Positions 33,417 through 42,467 of a DNA stretch of 64,000 nt are shown one piece after another. Made by a program: the position numbers and the translations under genes. Within the stretch, counting starts at the first letter, position 1. Each line of letters starts with the position of its first letter. A model generated the notes under the pieces. It made no database searches, was not told the origin of the DNA, and saw only the letters and a program-made list of their open reading frames with translations. The stretch covers positions 175,118 through 239,117 of the forward strand of contig NZ_FZNX01000006.1 in assembly GCF_900188355.1 (NCBI RefSeq), read 5' to 3'. This DNA is from Lutibacter flavus (GTDB lineage: Bacteria; Bacteroidota; Bacteroidia; Flavobacteriales; Flavobacteriaceae).

Positions 33417-34541
33417 ATGCAAATTTTAAGAACTACATATTTATCATTAGGAAGTAATCAAGGCGATAAACTTGAAATATTACAGCAAGCAGTTGATTTA
33501 ATTGCTGAAAAGGTTGGAATTATATCAAAAATTTCATCTGTTTATAAAACTGCATCTTGGGGTTTTAATAGCGATGATTTTTTCAATATTTGCCTTGAAA
33601 GTTCAACTGGTTTAAACCCAGAAAACTTATTAAAAACCATACAAGAAATTGAACAAATTTTAGGAAGAGAAAAAAATTCTGAAAAAGGATATAAAGCAAG
33701 ACCCATAGACATCGATATTTTATTATTTGATAATGAGATAATTTTTTCGAAAGAACTAATAGTTCCTCATAAAGACATGCTAAACAGAAAATTTGTAATG
33801 GTTCCTTTTGCTGAAATCACACCTAATTTACTGCATCCAATTGAGAAACAACGCATACAAGTTTGTCTTGAAAACTGTAATGATGATAGTAATATAGAAA
33901 AAACAGAATATAGTCTAAAAAGGCCTATTTCTATTTCTGAAAAATATAATTATATTGCCATTGAAGGAAATATTGGCGCAGGAAAAACCACACTTTCCAA
34001 AATGATTGCAGAAGACTTTAATGCCAAAATAATATTGGAGCGTTTTGCGGATAATCCCTTTTTACCGAAATTTTATGAAGACAATGAACGATATGCTTTC
34101 CCTTTAGAAATGAGCTTTTTAGCTGATAGATACCAACAACTTTCTGACGATTTAGCACAATTTGACCTATTTAAAAACTTCATTGTTTCTGATTACTATA
34201 TATTTAAATCATTAATTTTTGCTCAGGTAACATTACAAAAAGAAGAATACTTTTTATATAGAAAGATGTTTGACATTATGTATAAAGAAATTTCTAAACC
34301 CGACTTATATATTTATCTATATCAAAACACCCCAAGATTAATTGAAAATATTAAAAAACGAGGAAGAAAGTATGAGCAAAAAATTGAGCCTGCTTATCTA
34401 GATAAAATACACAAAGGTTATTCTGGCTTTATTAAAACCGAAGAAAATTTAAACACTCTAATTATTGATGTTTCGGATAAAGATTTTGTAAATAATCCTG
34501 AAGATTATAAAGAGGTAATTAAGAACATTTTAGCCAAATAA
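33417..34541 (+). CDS. folK: FolK (HPPK) fused to a deoxynucleoside kinase
   Basis: A 374-residue fusion. Residues 1-160 are 6-hydroxymethyl-7,8-dihydropterin pyrophosphokinase of the folate pathway: YLSLGSNQGDKLEIL, then the signature RPIDIDILLFDNE at 95-107 and the VPHKDMLNRKFVMVPFAEI segment. Residues about 175-374 are a deoxynucleoside kinase: P-loop GNIGAGKT at 184-191, then ERFADNPFLPKFY and FLADRYQQL, with the lid-region pattern IKKRGRKYEQKIEP. The linker (about 161-174) is short. The product would serve both folate synthesis and dNTP salvage, in line with thyA and folA in this window. The fusion is, to my knowledge, usual in this class. No frameshift is needed. Confidence 0.93.
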   Translation: MQILRTTYLSLGSNQGDKLEILQQAVDLIAEKVGIISKISSVYKTASWGFNSDDFFNICLESSTGLNPENLLKTIQEIEQILGREKNSEKGYKARPIDIDILLFDNEIIFSKELIVPHKDMLNRKFVMVPFAEITPNLLHPIEKQRIQVCLENCNDDSNIEKTEYSLKRPISISEKYNYIAIEGNIGAGKTTLSKMIAEDFNAKIILERFADNPFLPKFYEDNERYAFPLEMSFLADRYQQLSDDLAQFDLFKNFIVSDYYIFKSLIFAQVTLQKEEYFLYRKMFDIMYKEISKPDLYIYLYQNTPRLIENIKKRGRKYEQKIEPAYLDKIHKGYSGFIKTEENLNTLIIDVSDKDFVNNPEDYKEVIKNILAK

Positions 34542-34544
34542 ATC

Positions 34545-34577
34545 GGTGACCATCCCGCGTTCGCAGGAATGAAAGAA
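34545..34577. repeat. Degenerate palindromic repeat (CATCCCGCG ... CGCAGGAATG)
   Basis: Imperfect inverted repeat GACCATCCCGCGTTCGCAGG followed by AATGA, lying exactly in the 37-base gap between convergent folK-dNK and gldC. It is G+C-rich for this genome and looks like a worn copy of dispersed Bacteroidota intergenic repeats. It may act as the shared transcript end. Confidence 0.5.
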
Positions 34578-34578
34578 T

Positions 34579-34914
34579 CTACTTTTTTAGCTCTAACTTT
34601 TCAGCAAAATAATCGCAAAAATCACGCATTGTTGCGGTCATTTTAGCATCGTTAGTAGCATTTTCAAAAGTACCGGCCATTGAAACCAGAGTCTGATGAA
34701 AAAATTGTTTCATTTCGTCAATAGGCATATCTTTTGTCCATAAATCCATTCTCAAGGTATCTTTAGTTTTAGAATCCCAAACTGAAATCATTAAAGCTTT
34801 TGCTTCTTGATTTGATATCCCACCTTCTTCAGCTGTCCAATTTAATTTTTCAGGAACTTTATTTTCGTCTAAACCTACTGTAAATTCAATTTTTGATTTA
34901 TGAGCTACTGCCAT
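34579..34914 (-). CDS. gldC: Gliding motility protein GldC
   Basis: A 111-residue cytoplasmic protein that matches GldC along its length (KSKIEFTVGLDENKVPEKLNW, AKALMISVWDSKTKDTLRMDLWTKDMPIDEMKQFFHQT). In Flavobacterium johnsoniae GldC supports gliding without being strictly required and stabilises GldB function; its biochemical role is unknown. The ATG overlaps the stop of gldB by one base, so gldB-gldC are translationally linked. The order gldB-gldC with nadE divergent is the arrangement I recall from other flavobacteria. Confidence 0.92.
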   Translation of the reverse strand: MAVAHKSKIEFTVGLDENKVPEKLNWTAEEGGISNQEAKALMISVWDSKTKDTLRMDLWTKDMPIDEMKQFFHQTLVSMAGTFENATNDAKMTATMRDFCDYFAEKLELKK

Positions 34915-35873
34915 TATTTTTTTGGTTTGTATTTTGATTTTTTAAATATTTCTTCTCCATCTGTTTTCAAAAGTTGTTGCAAAGTTACATTATTATTTTT
35001 CATATAAGATCTCACAATTTGCCATCCTAACCAAACACCAATTCTGCCTGGAGATTCTTTATCTATATCAATAAAAAATTTAGAAAATGGAGCATTTTCA
35101 ATAAAGCGTGAAGATAATTTTGGATCTGAACTATACAATAATTTTTTTTCTATGAAATATTTCCAGATTTCTGTTTCATTCATTTTTGCCCATTCTATTT
35201 CTTCCGTTAAATAACCCATTTTGTTTGCATCAGAAAATCTTGGCAAAAAACAATCTAGTAAATACATTTTTTTTCCTTCATTAATTAACAAATCTATAAA
35301 CTGCCTTTTTTTATTTGGATAAAAATAATTACTTCCAATTTCTTTAGCAATATCAACCACCAATTGTGACTTATCAAAATTTTGAGATATATATGATGGA
35401 AATTCTTTATAAAACTCGTTGTCTTTTCCCAAATACATATCTAGGGATACAAATAATAAACTATCTGCATAAACAACCTTATTCTCATAATCTAAATTTG
35501 TAATTAGCGTAATAATTTTAGGAGGATTAAAATTTGATTGGTAATATTTTATGTGTTTAAACAAACTTTCAATTTCTTTTTTTTCGCTATCCATTGTTTT
35601 AAAAACAAGTTGAGCAGCTTTATTTAAAGCAATTTCGTCTTTATTATTAATTCTATTCAACCAAACACTATTAGGATTTTGAACTGGAAATAAATAAGGA
35701 TATTCATTTTTAAGATTTAATAGCGAACTATCAGTTGCTTTGAAAAATTTTTGTTCAAACCTATTTATTGAAACATCAACCTTAATATTTGAAACATCAA
35801 CATCAAGAACAGTATCCTTTTTGCACGAAACCATTGAAAATAAAACAATTACAATAATTAAAAATTTATCCAT
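34914..35873 (-). CDS. gldB: Gliding motility lipoprotein GldB
   Basis: A 319-residue lipoprotein (MDKFLIIVIVLFSMVSCKKD, lipobox Cys 17). The mature part matches GldB: INRFEQKFFKATDSSLLNLKNEYPYLF near the N-terminus, then FPSYISQNFDKSQLVVDIAKE and a C-terminal GRIGVWLGWQIVRSYMKNN. It is required for gliding and linked with the type IX secretion machinery. It is co-transcribed with gldC and divergent from nadE. Together with the adhesin-PorP-OmpA cluster at the window end it indicates a gliding or T9SS-competent cell. Confidence 0.93.
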   Translation of the reverse strand: MDKFLIIVIVLFSMVSCKKDTVLDVDVSNIKVDVSINRFEQKFFKATDSSLLNLKNEYPYLFPVQNPNSVWLNRINNKDEIALNKAAQLVFKTMDSEKKEIESLFKHIKYYQSNFNPPKIITLITNLDYENKVVYADSLLFVSLDMYLGKDNEFYKEFPSYISQNFDKSQLVVDIAKEIGSNYFYPNKKRQFIDLLINEGKKMYLLDCFLPRFSDANKMGYLTEEIEWAKMNETEIWKYFIEKKLLYSSDPKLSSRFIENAPFSKFFIDIDKESPGRIGVWLGWQIVRSYMKNNNVTLQQLLKTDGEEIFKKSKYKPKK

Positions 35874-35932
35874 TAATTTATATATTTACACTTCTATTTT
35901 TTAAACGATAAAAATACTAAATTAGTTTAATT

Positions 35933-36724
35933 ATGAATACTGAAAAAGTTGTTGAACACATTGTTTCTTGGTTAAAAGATTATGCTACAAATGCAAAAAT
36001 AAATGGTTTCGTAATTGGAATTTCTGGGGGAATAGATTCTGCAGTAACTTCAACACTTTGTGCAAAAACTGGTTTACCTTTATTATGTCTTGAAATGCCA
36101 ATACATCAGGCTAAAAATCAAATAACCAGAGCTTCTAATCACATTGATTGGTTAAAACAAAATTTTTCGAAAGTTGAATCTCAAACAATTGAGTTAACAC
36201 CTGTTTTTGATAGTTTAGTTGCTGCTTTCCCAAAAGTTGAAAATGAAGAAGATCGTTTTATGTCTTTAGCAAACACAAGAGCCAGATTAAGAATGACTAC
36301 TCTTTATTATTTTGCAGCATTAAATGGCTATTTAGTTGCTGGAACAGGAAATAAAGTTGAAGATTTTGGTGTTGGTTTTTATACTAAATATGGTGATGGC
36401 GGTGTAGATTTAAGCCCAATTGCAGATTTAATGAAATCTGAAGTATATGAAATCGCCAAGTATTTAGGTGTGAATCATGAAATAATAAAAGCTGCACCAA
36501 CTGATGGTTTATGGGGTGATGATAGAACCGATGAAGATCAAATTGGAGCTTCATACCCTGAATTAGAGTGGGCTATGAATAGTATCTCAAAAGGAAAGTC
36601 TGCAAACGATTATGAAGGAAGAAAACGAAAAGTAATAGAAATTTATACAAAACTACACAATGCAAATAAACACAAAATGGATCCAATTCCTGTTTGTGAA
36701 ATACCAAAAAAATTAAAATATTAA
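35933..36724 (+). CDS. nadE: Ammonia-dependent NAD synthetase
   Basis: Amidates deamido-NAD to NAD. The 263-residue protein has the N-type ATP pyrophosphatase P-loop SGGIDSA at residues 31-37, then LANTRARLRMTTLYYFA, GTGNKVEDFGVGFYTKYGDGGVDLSPIADL and the TDGLWGDDRTDEDQIGASY substrate segment. It has no glutaminase domain, so it uses free ammonia. It begins 59 bases from the divergent gldB. With nadA-nadB at 7.5-10 kb it covers most of de novo NAD synthesis; nadC and nadD are not in the window. Confidence 0.95.
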   Translation: MNTEKVVEHIVSWLKDYATNAKINGFVIGISGGIDSAVTSTLCAKTGLPLLCLEMPIHQAKNQITRASNHIDWLKQNFSKVESQTIELTPVFDSLVAAFPKVENEEDRFMSLANTRARLRMTTLYYFAALNGYLVAGTGNKVEDFGVGFYTKYGDGGVDLSPIADLMKSEVYEIAKYLGVNHEIIKAAPTDGLWGDDRTDEDQIGASYPELEWAMNSISKGKSANDYEGRKRKVIEIYTKLHNANKHKMDPIPVCEIPKKLKY

Positions 36725-36743
36725 TCTTTTTCTATATCTTTTA

Positions 36744-37574
36744 TTACAATTTAAATGTAATTACTGGAAGCTTTGCATGATTTGCTAAGTCTTCTCCTAT
36801 GCTACCATTAAATAAATGTGCAAGACCTCTTCTCCCATGTGTATTAAGTACTATAATATCTGCATCAATTAATTTTGAAAAATTAAGAATTCCAGCCTCT
36901 ATTGAAACATCATTGTAAATATTTAACGTATAATCGCCTAAATCAAATCCATTTATAAAACTTCTAATAGCATCACTCGAATCTTTAGTTGTTTCAAAAT
37001 TATGAATTGTATTAATTTTTAGTAAATGTAATTTAGCGTTAAATAACACAGTAAAATTTAATATTTTTTGAAATGAATCTCTATTATCATGTTTAAAATT
37101 AGAGGCAAAAACAATATTCTCAATTTTAAAATTATCAATATCTTTTTTAACAACCAGAACAGGTATTTCGGAATTTCTAACTACTTTTTCTGTATTTGAC
37201 CCAACTAAAATCTCCTCTAAACCAGATGCGCCTTGCGAACCCATTACAATTAAATCAACATCTTGTTTGGTGCTTTCACCAATAATTCCATCATACGCCT
37301 TATGAAATTGAACAGAATCTTCAACTTCTATACCGTCAAAAAAAGGTAGTTCTTTAAATTCTTGAAATTTTTCATGAGCTCTTTTCAAAAATAATAATGA
37401 TGTAGGTGCATTACTTGTTGTGCCATAGCTTGAAGGATCAATAACTCCAGAAGGTAATTCAAGCATATGTAATAAATATATTTTCGAATTTGTTTGCCTC
37501 GCAATTATTGATGCAACATTTGCCGCATATTGAGCCTGAATAGAAAAATCAACTGGAACTAATATACTTTTCAT
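36744..37574 (-). CDS. Tandem universal stress protein (two USP domains)
   Basis: A 276-residue protein made of two UspA folds. The first (residues 1-145) has ILVPVDFSIQAQYAANVASIIA and the ATP-binding-type motif VMGSQGASGLEEILVGSNTEKVVRNSEIPVLVV (GxxGxxxxxxGSxxxxV). The second is shorter and more divergent, closing with VLNTHGRRGLAHLFNGSIGEDLANHAKLPVITF, which keeps the G-x9-G-S pattern. Such tandem USPs are common in Bacteroidota and are expressed in stress or slow growth; the target is unknown. It is convergent with nadE. Confidence 0.9.
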   Translation of the reverse strand: MKSILVPVDFSIQAQYAANVASIIARQTNSKIYLLHMLELPSGVIDPSSYGTTSNAPTSLLFLKRAHEKFQEFKELPFFDGIEVEDSVQFHKAYDGIIGESTKQDVDLIVMGSQGASGLEEILVGSNTEKVVRNSEIPVLVVKKDIDNFKIENIVFASNFKHDNRDSFQKILNFTVLFNAKLHLLKINTIHNFETTKDSSDAIRSFINGFDLGDYTLNIYNDVSIEAGILNFSKLIDADIIVLNTHGRRGLAHLFNGSIGEDLANHAKLPVITFKL

Positions 37575-37667
37575 AAAATTTAGTTATTTTAATGGGAAAC
37601 GTATTGTAAAGTTAAGAATTTTAAATTAAAAAGAAGTACGATTTTTTATCATTTCAAAAAATGTTAG

Positions 37668-37675
37668 TATATTTG
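37668..37675 (+). promoter_or_regulatory. Predicted -7 box of the rimP-nusA-infB operon
   Basis: TATATTTG, a full match to TAnnTTTG. The predicted start of transcription is near 37682, giving a leader of about 58 bases with a hairpin in it. Confidence 0.6.
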
Positions 37676-37702
37676 CACCAAATTAATAAAGGAAGAGGAA
37701 AG

Positions 37703-37728
37703 GAGGGGACGTAAAGTCCCCTCTTTTT
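37703..37728 (+). promoter_or_regulatory. Terminator-like leader hairpin before rimP
   Basis: GAGGGGAC and GTCCCCTC form a perfect 8-pair, G+C-rich stem with a five-base loop, followed by five T residues, 12 bases before the rimP ATG. It lies between the predicted promoter and the first gene, so it is more likely an attenuator or autoregulatory site than the end of another gene. The left arm is purine-rich and contains AGGAGG, which would be hidden in the stem. Confidence 0.65.
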
Positions 37729-37739
37729 ATAAACTAATA

Positions 37740-38204
37740 ATGGATAAAGCAAAGATTAAAGATTTAGTAAATCAAGCAATTGAAGAGAACCCAGAGTTAT
37801 TCTTAATTGAGCTAAATTTTCTACCTGATAATAAAATTTATGTTGAGGTAGATGGCGATAATGGAATTCCATTAAAGGAATGTATAAGAATTAGTAGAGG
37901 TGTTGAACATAGCTTAGATAGAGAAGAAGAAGATTTTTCTTTAGAGGTTACTTCCCCAGATATAGCAAATCCTTTAAAAGTAAAGCGACAATATATTAAA
38001 AACATAAATCGCAAATTACAAGTTAAACTTAAGGATAATTCTAGTTTTTTAGGAGATCTTAAGAGTGTGGATGAAGAAAGTATTAATTTGGAATGGAATA
38101 CTCGTGAACCAAAACCGATAGGTAAAGGTAAAATTACAGTTGCTAAAAAAGCAACTATACAATTTGCAGATATTTTAGAAGCAAAAGTGAAAATATTATT
38201 TTAA
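37740..38204 (+). CDS. rimP: Ribosome maturation factor RimP
   Basis: Assists late assembly of the 30S subunit. The 154-residue protein shows the RimP layout: an N-terminal alpha/beta domain with NKIYVEVDGDNGIPLKECIRISRGVEHSLD, then DFSLEVTSPDIANPLKVKRQY and a C-terminal SH3-like barrel. It starts the conserved rimP-nusA-infB operon, 12 bases before nusA. The transcript leader contains a terminator-like hairpin. Confidence 0.95.
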   Translation: MDKAKIKDLVNQAIEENPELFLIELNFLPDNKIYVEVDGDNGIPLKECIRISRGVEHSLDREEEDFSLEVTSPDIANPLKVKRQYIKNINRKLQVKLKDNSSFLGDLKSVDEESINLEWNTREPKPIGKGKITVAKKATIQFADILEAKVKILF

Positions 38205-38216
38205 TTAAATGAATGC

Positions 38217-39476
38217 ATGGAAAATATAGCTTTAATTGATTCATTTTCAGAATTTAAAGGAGATAAAGACATAGATAGAGTTACGCTAATGTCAATACTT
38301 GAAGAGGTATTTAGAGCTGCTTTAAAAAGAAAATTTGGATCTGATGATAATTTTGATATAATTATAAATCCAGATAAAGGAGATTTAGAAATTTGGAGGA
38401 ATAGAATTGTTGTTGCTGATGGAATGTCAGAAGATGATAATGAAGAAATTGAACTTTCTGAAGCTCGAAAAATCGAACCTGATTTTGAAATTGGGGAAGA
38501 TGTTTCTGAAGAAGTTAAATTAATCGATTTAGGTAGAAGAGCAATTTTAGCATTACGCCAAAATTTAATTTCAAAAATTCATGAACACGATAGCACTAAT
38601 ACTTTTAAACACTTTAAAGAATTAGAAGGTGATATTTACAGTGCTGAAGTTCATCATATTCGTCATAATGCCATTATATTATTAGATGATGATGGAAATG
38701 AAATTGTTTTACCAAAAAGTGAGCAAATTCGTTCTGACTATTTTAGAAAAGGTGAATCGGTTCGTGGTATCATAAAAAGCGTGGAGTTACGTGGTAACAA
38801 ACCAGTTATAATTCTTTCAAGAACATCACCTCAATTCTTAGAAAAATTATTTGAACAAGAAATTCCAGAAGTATTTGACGGTTTAATTACTATTGAAGGT
38901 GTTGCCAGAATACCGGGAGAAAAAGCTAAAGTTGCTGTTGATTCTTATGATGATAGAATTGATCCAGTTGGTGCTTGTGTTGGTATGAAAGGATCTCGTA
39001 TTCACGGAATTGTTCGTGAATTAGGAAACGAAAATATTGATGTAATTAATTACACAAAAAACACACAACTTTTTATTGCCAGAGCATTGAGCCCTGCAAA
39101 AGTGGTTTCAATGAAAATTCATGAAGAAGAAGGAAGAGAAGATGGTAAAAAAGGTAGAGTTGATGTTTTTTTATTACCTGAGGAAGTTTCTAAAGCAATT
39201 GGTAAAAATGGAGTTAACATTCGTTTAGCTTCACAATTAACTGGTTTCGAATTAGATGTTCAGCGTGAAGGAATTGAGGCTGAAGATGATGTTGAATTAA
39301 CAGAGTTTTCTGACGAAATAGAAGCTTGGGTTATAAAAGAATTTCAAAATATAGGTTTAGATACAGCACGAAGTGTACTTGAAAAAGATGTAGCTGAACT
39401 TGTAAAAAGAACTGATTTAGAAGAGGAAACTATTTTAGAAGTTCAAAAAATATTAAAAGACGAGTTTGAAGATTAA
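38217..39476 (+). CDS. nusA: Transcription termination/antitermination factor NusA
   Basis: RNA polymerase-bound elongation and termination factor. At 419 residues it is the short form: N-terminal RNAP-binding domain (about 1-130), S1 domain (GDIYSAEVHHIRHNAIILLDDDGNEIVLPKSEQ, from about 140), then KH1 and KH2 (DPVGACVGMKGSRIHGIVRELGNENIDVI and VSKAIGKNGVNIRLASQLTGFELDV). The last 60 residues are acidic and lack the two full AR repeats of E. coli NusA. It sits between rimP and infB, and in other bacteria NusA can act back on the leader of this operon. Confidence 0.96.
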   Translation: MENIALIDSFSEFKGDKDIDRVTLMSILEEVFRAALKRKFGSDDNFDIIINPDKGDLEIWRNRIVVADGMSEDDNEEIELSEARKIEPDFEIGEDVSEEVKLIDLGRRAILALRQNLISKIHEHDSTNTFKHFKELEGDIYSAEVHHIRHNAIILLDDDGNEIVLPKSEQIRSDYFRKGESVRGIIKSVELRGNKPVIILSRTSPQFLEKLFEQEIPEVFDGLITIEGVARIPGEKAKVAVDSYDDRIDPVGACVGMKGSRIHGIVRELGNENIDVINYTKNTQLFIARALSPAKVVSMKIHEEEGREDGKKGRVDVFLLPEEVSKAIGKNGVNIRLASQLTGFELDVQREGIEAEDDVELTEFSDEIEAWVIKEFQNIGLDTARSVLEKDVAELVKRTDLEEETILEVQKILKDEFED

Positions 39477-39521
39477 TCTTTAAATTATTCAACAACAACA
39501 ATTGGGCTAAAAATAAATTAT

Positions 39522-42398
39522 ATGGCTGACAACAAAACATTGAGATTAAACAAAGTATTACGAGAATTAAATATCTCGTTAGATAGGGCGGTTGAGCACT
39601 TAACAAGTCACGGACATGATATTGAGGCAAGACCAACTACAAAAATATCTAATGAGGAGTACCAAGTATTGTTGGATGGTTTTCAAACGGACAAAAGTAA
39701 AAAAGCAGCTTCTAAAGAAGTAGGTGAAGAGAAAAGAAAAGAAAAAGAAGCTCTAAGAGTTGCTCTTGAAGAAAAGCAGCGCTTAGAAGAAGAAGCCAAA
39801 CAAGTTGTTGTTAAAGCCAAAGCCGAAAAACTAGAAGTTAAAACAATTGGTAAAATTGAAATTGAACCTAAAAAGGAAGAGGTTGTTGCTCCTGCAAAGG
39901 TCGAAGAAACAAAACCAATTGAAGTTGTAGAAGAGGTTAAAAAAGAAGAAGTAAAACCTGTGGTAGAAGAAAAGGTTAAAAAAGTTGAGCCAAAAATTGA
40001 AGTAGTTGAAGAGATTAAAGTTAAAGATACTCCTAAAATTGAGAAGCCAATTGCTAAAAAAGAAGAACCTAAAGTTTCGGGAAAAGAAGCGAAACCAGCT
40101 GAACCACAAAAAATTAAAAAACCAATTGTAAAAAAAGAAGCACCTAAAAAAGAAGTTGAGAAACCAGTTGAGCAAACTACTGAATCAACCGAAACTGCTG
40201 TTCCACAAACAATTGAAACACAATATAAAAAATTATCTGGTCCAAAAATTACAGGTAAAACAATCGACTTAAAACAGTTTGAGAAAAAGCCTAAACCTAA
40301 AAAAGTTGAACCAGCTGCGGGTGCTAAAAAAGATTCTGCTGCTGAGGCCAATAAAAAGAAACGTCGTAGAATTAAAAAAGCTACAACTCCTGGAGAAAAA
40401 AGAGTAGTTAGACCAGCTCAACATAGAGGAGGACCTGCAAAAAGAGGACCTCAACGTGGAGGAAGAAAACCTATTGTAAAAGAAGAACCATCTGAAGCTG
40501 ATGTTCAAAAACAAGTTAGAGAAACTTTAGAAAAACTTCAAGGTAAGTCTAAAAAAGGTAAAGGAGCAAAATACAGAAGAGATAAAAGAGATCAACATCG
40601 TCAACAAACAGATATTGATGCTGAATTAGAAGCAATTGAAAGTAAAGTACTTAAAGTTACAGAGTTTGTAACTGTAAGTGAAATTGCTACAATGATGAAT
40701 ATTCCTGTAACTGACATTATTTCAACTTGTATGTCTTTAGGAATGATGGTTACAATGAACCAACGCTTAGATGCTGAGACATTAACCATAGTTGCTGAAG
40801 AATTTGATTATACAGTAGATTTTATAGGTGCTGAAGTTGAAGAATCTATTGAAGAACATAAAGATACTGAGGAAGAGTTAGAGTTAAGAGCTCCTGTTGT
40901 TACAGTAATGGGACATGTAGATCACGGTAAAACCTCGTTATTAGATTATATTCGTGAAGAAAATGTAATTGCTGGTGAGTCTGGGGGAATTACACAACAC
41001 ATTGGTGCTTATGGTGTAGAGTTAAAAAGCGGTCAAAAAATAGCATTTTTAGATACTCCTGGTCACGAAGCTTTTACAGCAATGCGTGCACGTGGTGGAC
41101 AAGTTGCAGATATTGTAATTATTGTTGTAGCTGCCGATGATGATGTTATGCCGCAAACTAAAGAAGCAATTAGTCACGCACAAGCTGCAGGAGTGCCAAT
41201 TGTTTTCGCAATAAACAAAATAGATAAACCACACGCTAATCCAGATAAAATTAAAGAACAACTTTCTGCAATGAACTTATTAGTTGAAGATTGGGGTGGA
41301 AAAATTCAATCTCACAATATTTCAGCAAAAACTGGAGAAGGTGTAGAAGAATTACTTGAAAAAGTATTGCTTGAAGCTGAAATGTTAGATTTAAAAGCAA
41401 ACCCAAACAAAAATTCTGTAGGTACTGTTGTAGAAGCATTATTAGATAAAGGACGTGGATATGTTTCAACAATTTTAGTTCAGGAAGGAACCTTAAAAAT
41501 TGGAGATTATATGTTAGCAGGTAAACATAGTGGTAAAGTAAAAGCTATGTTTGATGAAAGAGGTAATAAAATGAAAAAAGCAGGTCCTTCTACACCAGTT
41601 TCAATTCTTGGTTTAGATGGAGCACCTCAAGCAGGTGATAGATTCCACGTTTTTGAAGATGAAAAAGAAGCAAAACAAATTGCTACCAAGCGTTCTCAAT
41701 TACAACGTGAGCAATCTGTTAGAACTCAACGTCATATCACACTCGATGAAATTGGACGTAGAATAGCATTAGGAGACTTTAAAGAGTTGAATATTATTTT
41801 AAAAGGTGATGTTGATGGTTCAGTTGAAGCATTAACTGATTCTTTCCAAAAATTATCAACTGAAGAAATTCAAGTGAATATTATTCACAAAGGTGTTGGT
41901 GCAATTACAGAGTCTGATGTGTTATTAGCTTCTGCTTCCGATGCAATTATTGTTGGATTCAATGTACGACCTTCTGGAAATGCAAGGATATTAGCTGACA
42001 ATGAAGAAATTGATGTAAGAACTTACTCTATTATTTACGATGCCATTAACGATTTGCGTGACGCCATGGAAGGTATGTTATCTGCTGAAATTAGAGAAGA
42101 AGTTATTGGTAACGTAGAAATTAGAGAGGTTTATAAAATCTCTAAAGTTGGAAACATTGCAGGTTGTATGGTAGTAAGCGGTAAAATACTTAGATCTTCT
42201 AAAATTAGAATTATTAGAGATAGTGTTGTAATCCATTCAGGAGAATTAACAGCATTAAAACGCTTTAAAGACGACGCTAAAGAAGTTACTAAAGGTTTTG
42301 ATTGTGGTATTCAAATTAAAAACTTTAACGATATTGAAATTGGTGATGTTATAGAAGCTTACCAAGAAGTTGAAGTTAAAAAGAAACTTAAACGATAA
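39522..42398 (+). CDS. infB: Translation initiation factor IF-2
   Basis: GTPase that places initiator tRNA on the 30S subunit. The 958-residue protein has an N-terminal IF2 subdomain ([20 protein letters not shown]), then a long Lys/Glu/Pro/Val-rich linker (about residues 75-350) that gives the A-rich DNA and many long antisense frames here. A second N-domain is near 370-420. The GTPase domain has G1 GHVDHGKT at about 463-470, G3 DTPGHE near 511 and G4 NKID near 564. C-terminal domains III and IV end with [22 protein letters not shown] strong terminator follows, closing the operon. Confidence 0.97.
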   Translation: MADNKTLRLNKVLRELNISLDRAVEHLTSHGHDIEARPTTKISNEEYQVLLDGFQTDKSKKAASKEVGEEKRKEKEALRVALEEKQRLEEEAKQVVVKAKAEKLEVKTIGKIEIEPKKEEVVAPAKVEETKPIEVVEEVKKEEVKPVVEEKVKKVEPKIEVVEEIKVKDTPKIEKPIAKKEEPKVSGKEAKPAEPQKIKKPIVKKEAPKKEVEKPVEQTTESTETAVPQTIETQYKKLSGPKITGKTIDLKQFEKKPKPKKVEPAAGAKKDSAAEANKKKRRRIKKATTPGEKRVVRPAQHRGGPAKRGPQRGGRKPIVKEEPSEADVQKQVRETLEKLQGKSKKGKGAKYRRDKRDQHRQQTDIDAELEAIESKVLKVTEFVTVSEIATMMNIPVTDIISTCMSLGMMVTMNQRLDAETLTIVAEEFDYTVDFIGAEVEESIEEHKDTEEELELRAPVVTVMGHVDHGKTSLLDYIREENVIAGESGGITQHIGAYGVELKSGQKIAFLDTPGHEAFTAMRARGGQVADIVIIVVAADDDVMPQTKEAISHAQAAGVPIVFAINKIDKPHANPDKIKEQLSAMNLLVEDWGGKIQSHNISAKTGEGVEELLEKVLLEAEMLDLKANPNKNSVGTVVEALLDKGRGYVSTILVQEGTLKIGDYMLAGKHSGKVKAMFDERGNKMKKAGPSTPVSILGLDGAPQAGDRFHVFEDEKEAKQIATKRSQLQREQSVRTQRHITLDEIGRRIALGDFKELNIILKGDVDGSVEALTDSFQKLSTEEIQVNIIHKGVGAITESDVLLASASDAIIVGFNVRPSGNARILADNEEIDVRTYSIIYDAINDLRDAMEGMLSAEIREEVIGNVEIREVYKISKVGNIAGCMVVSGKILRSSKIRIIRDSVVIHSGELTALKRFKDDAKEVTKGFDCGIQIKNFNDIEIGDVIEAYQEVEVKKKLKR

Positions 42399-42433
42399 TT
42401 TAATTTTCTAATTTATATTGGAAAATATAAAAC

Positions 42434-42467
42434 AAAAAAAAGCTAGATTAAATAATCTAGCTTTTTT
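42434..42467. terminator. Bidirectional terminator after infB, overlapping the rlmN stop
   Basis: AAAAAAAGCTAGATTA pairs with TAATCTAGCTTTTTTT around two bases. The rlmN stop codon (TAG, 42457-42459) lies inside the stem, so the last rlmN codons are part of the terminator. Confidence 0.9.

Noticed and set aside
39683..40514. Long antisense frames opposite the infB linker
   Set aside because: The Lys/Glu/Pro/Ala-rich linker uses A-rich codons, which leaves the other strand free of stops. The predicted proteins are low-complexity Phe/Ser runs.
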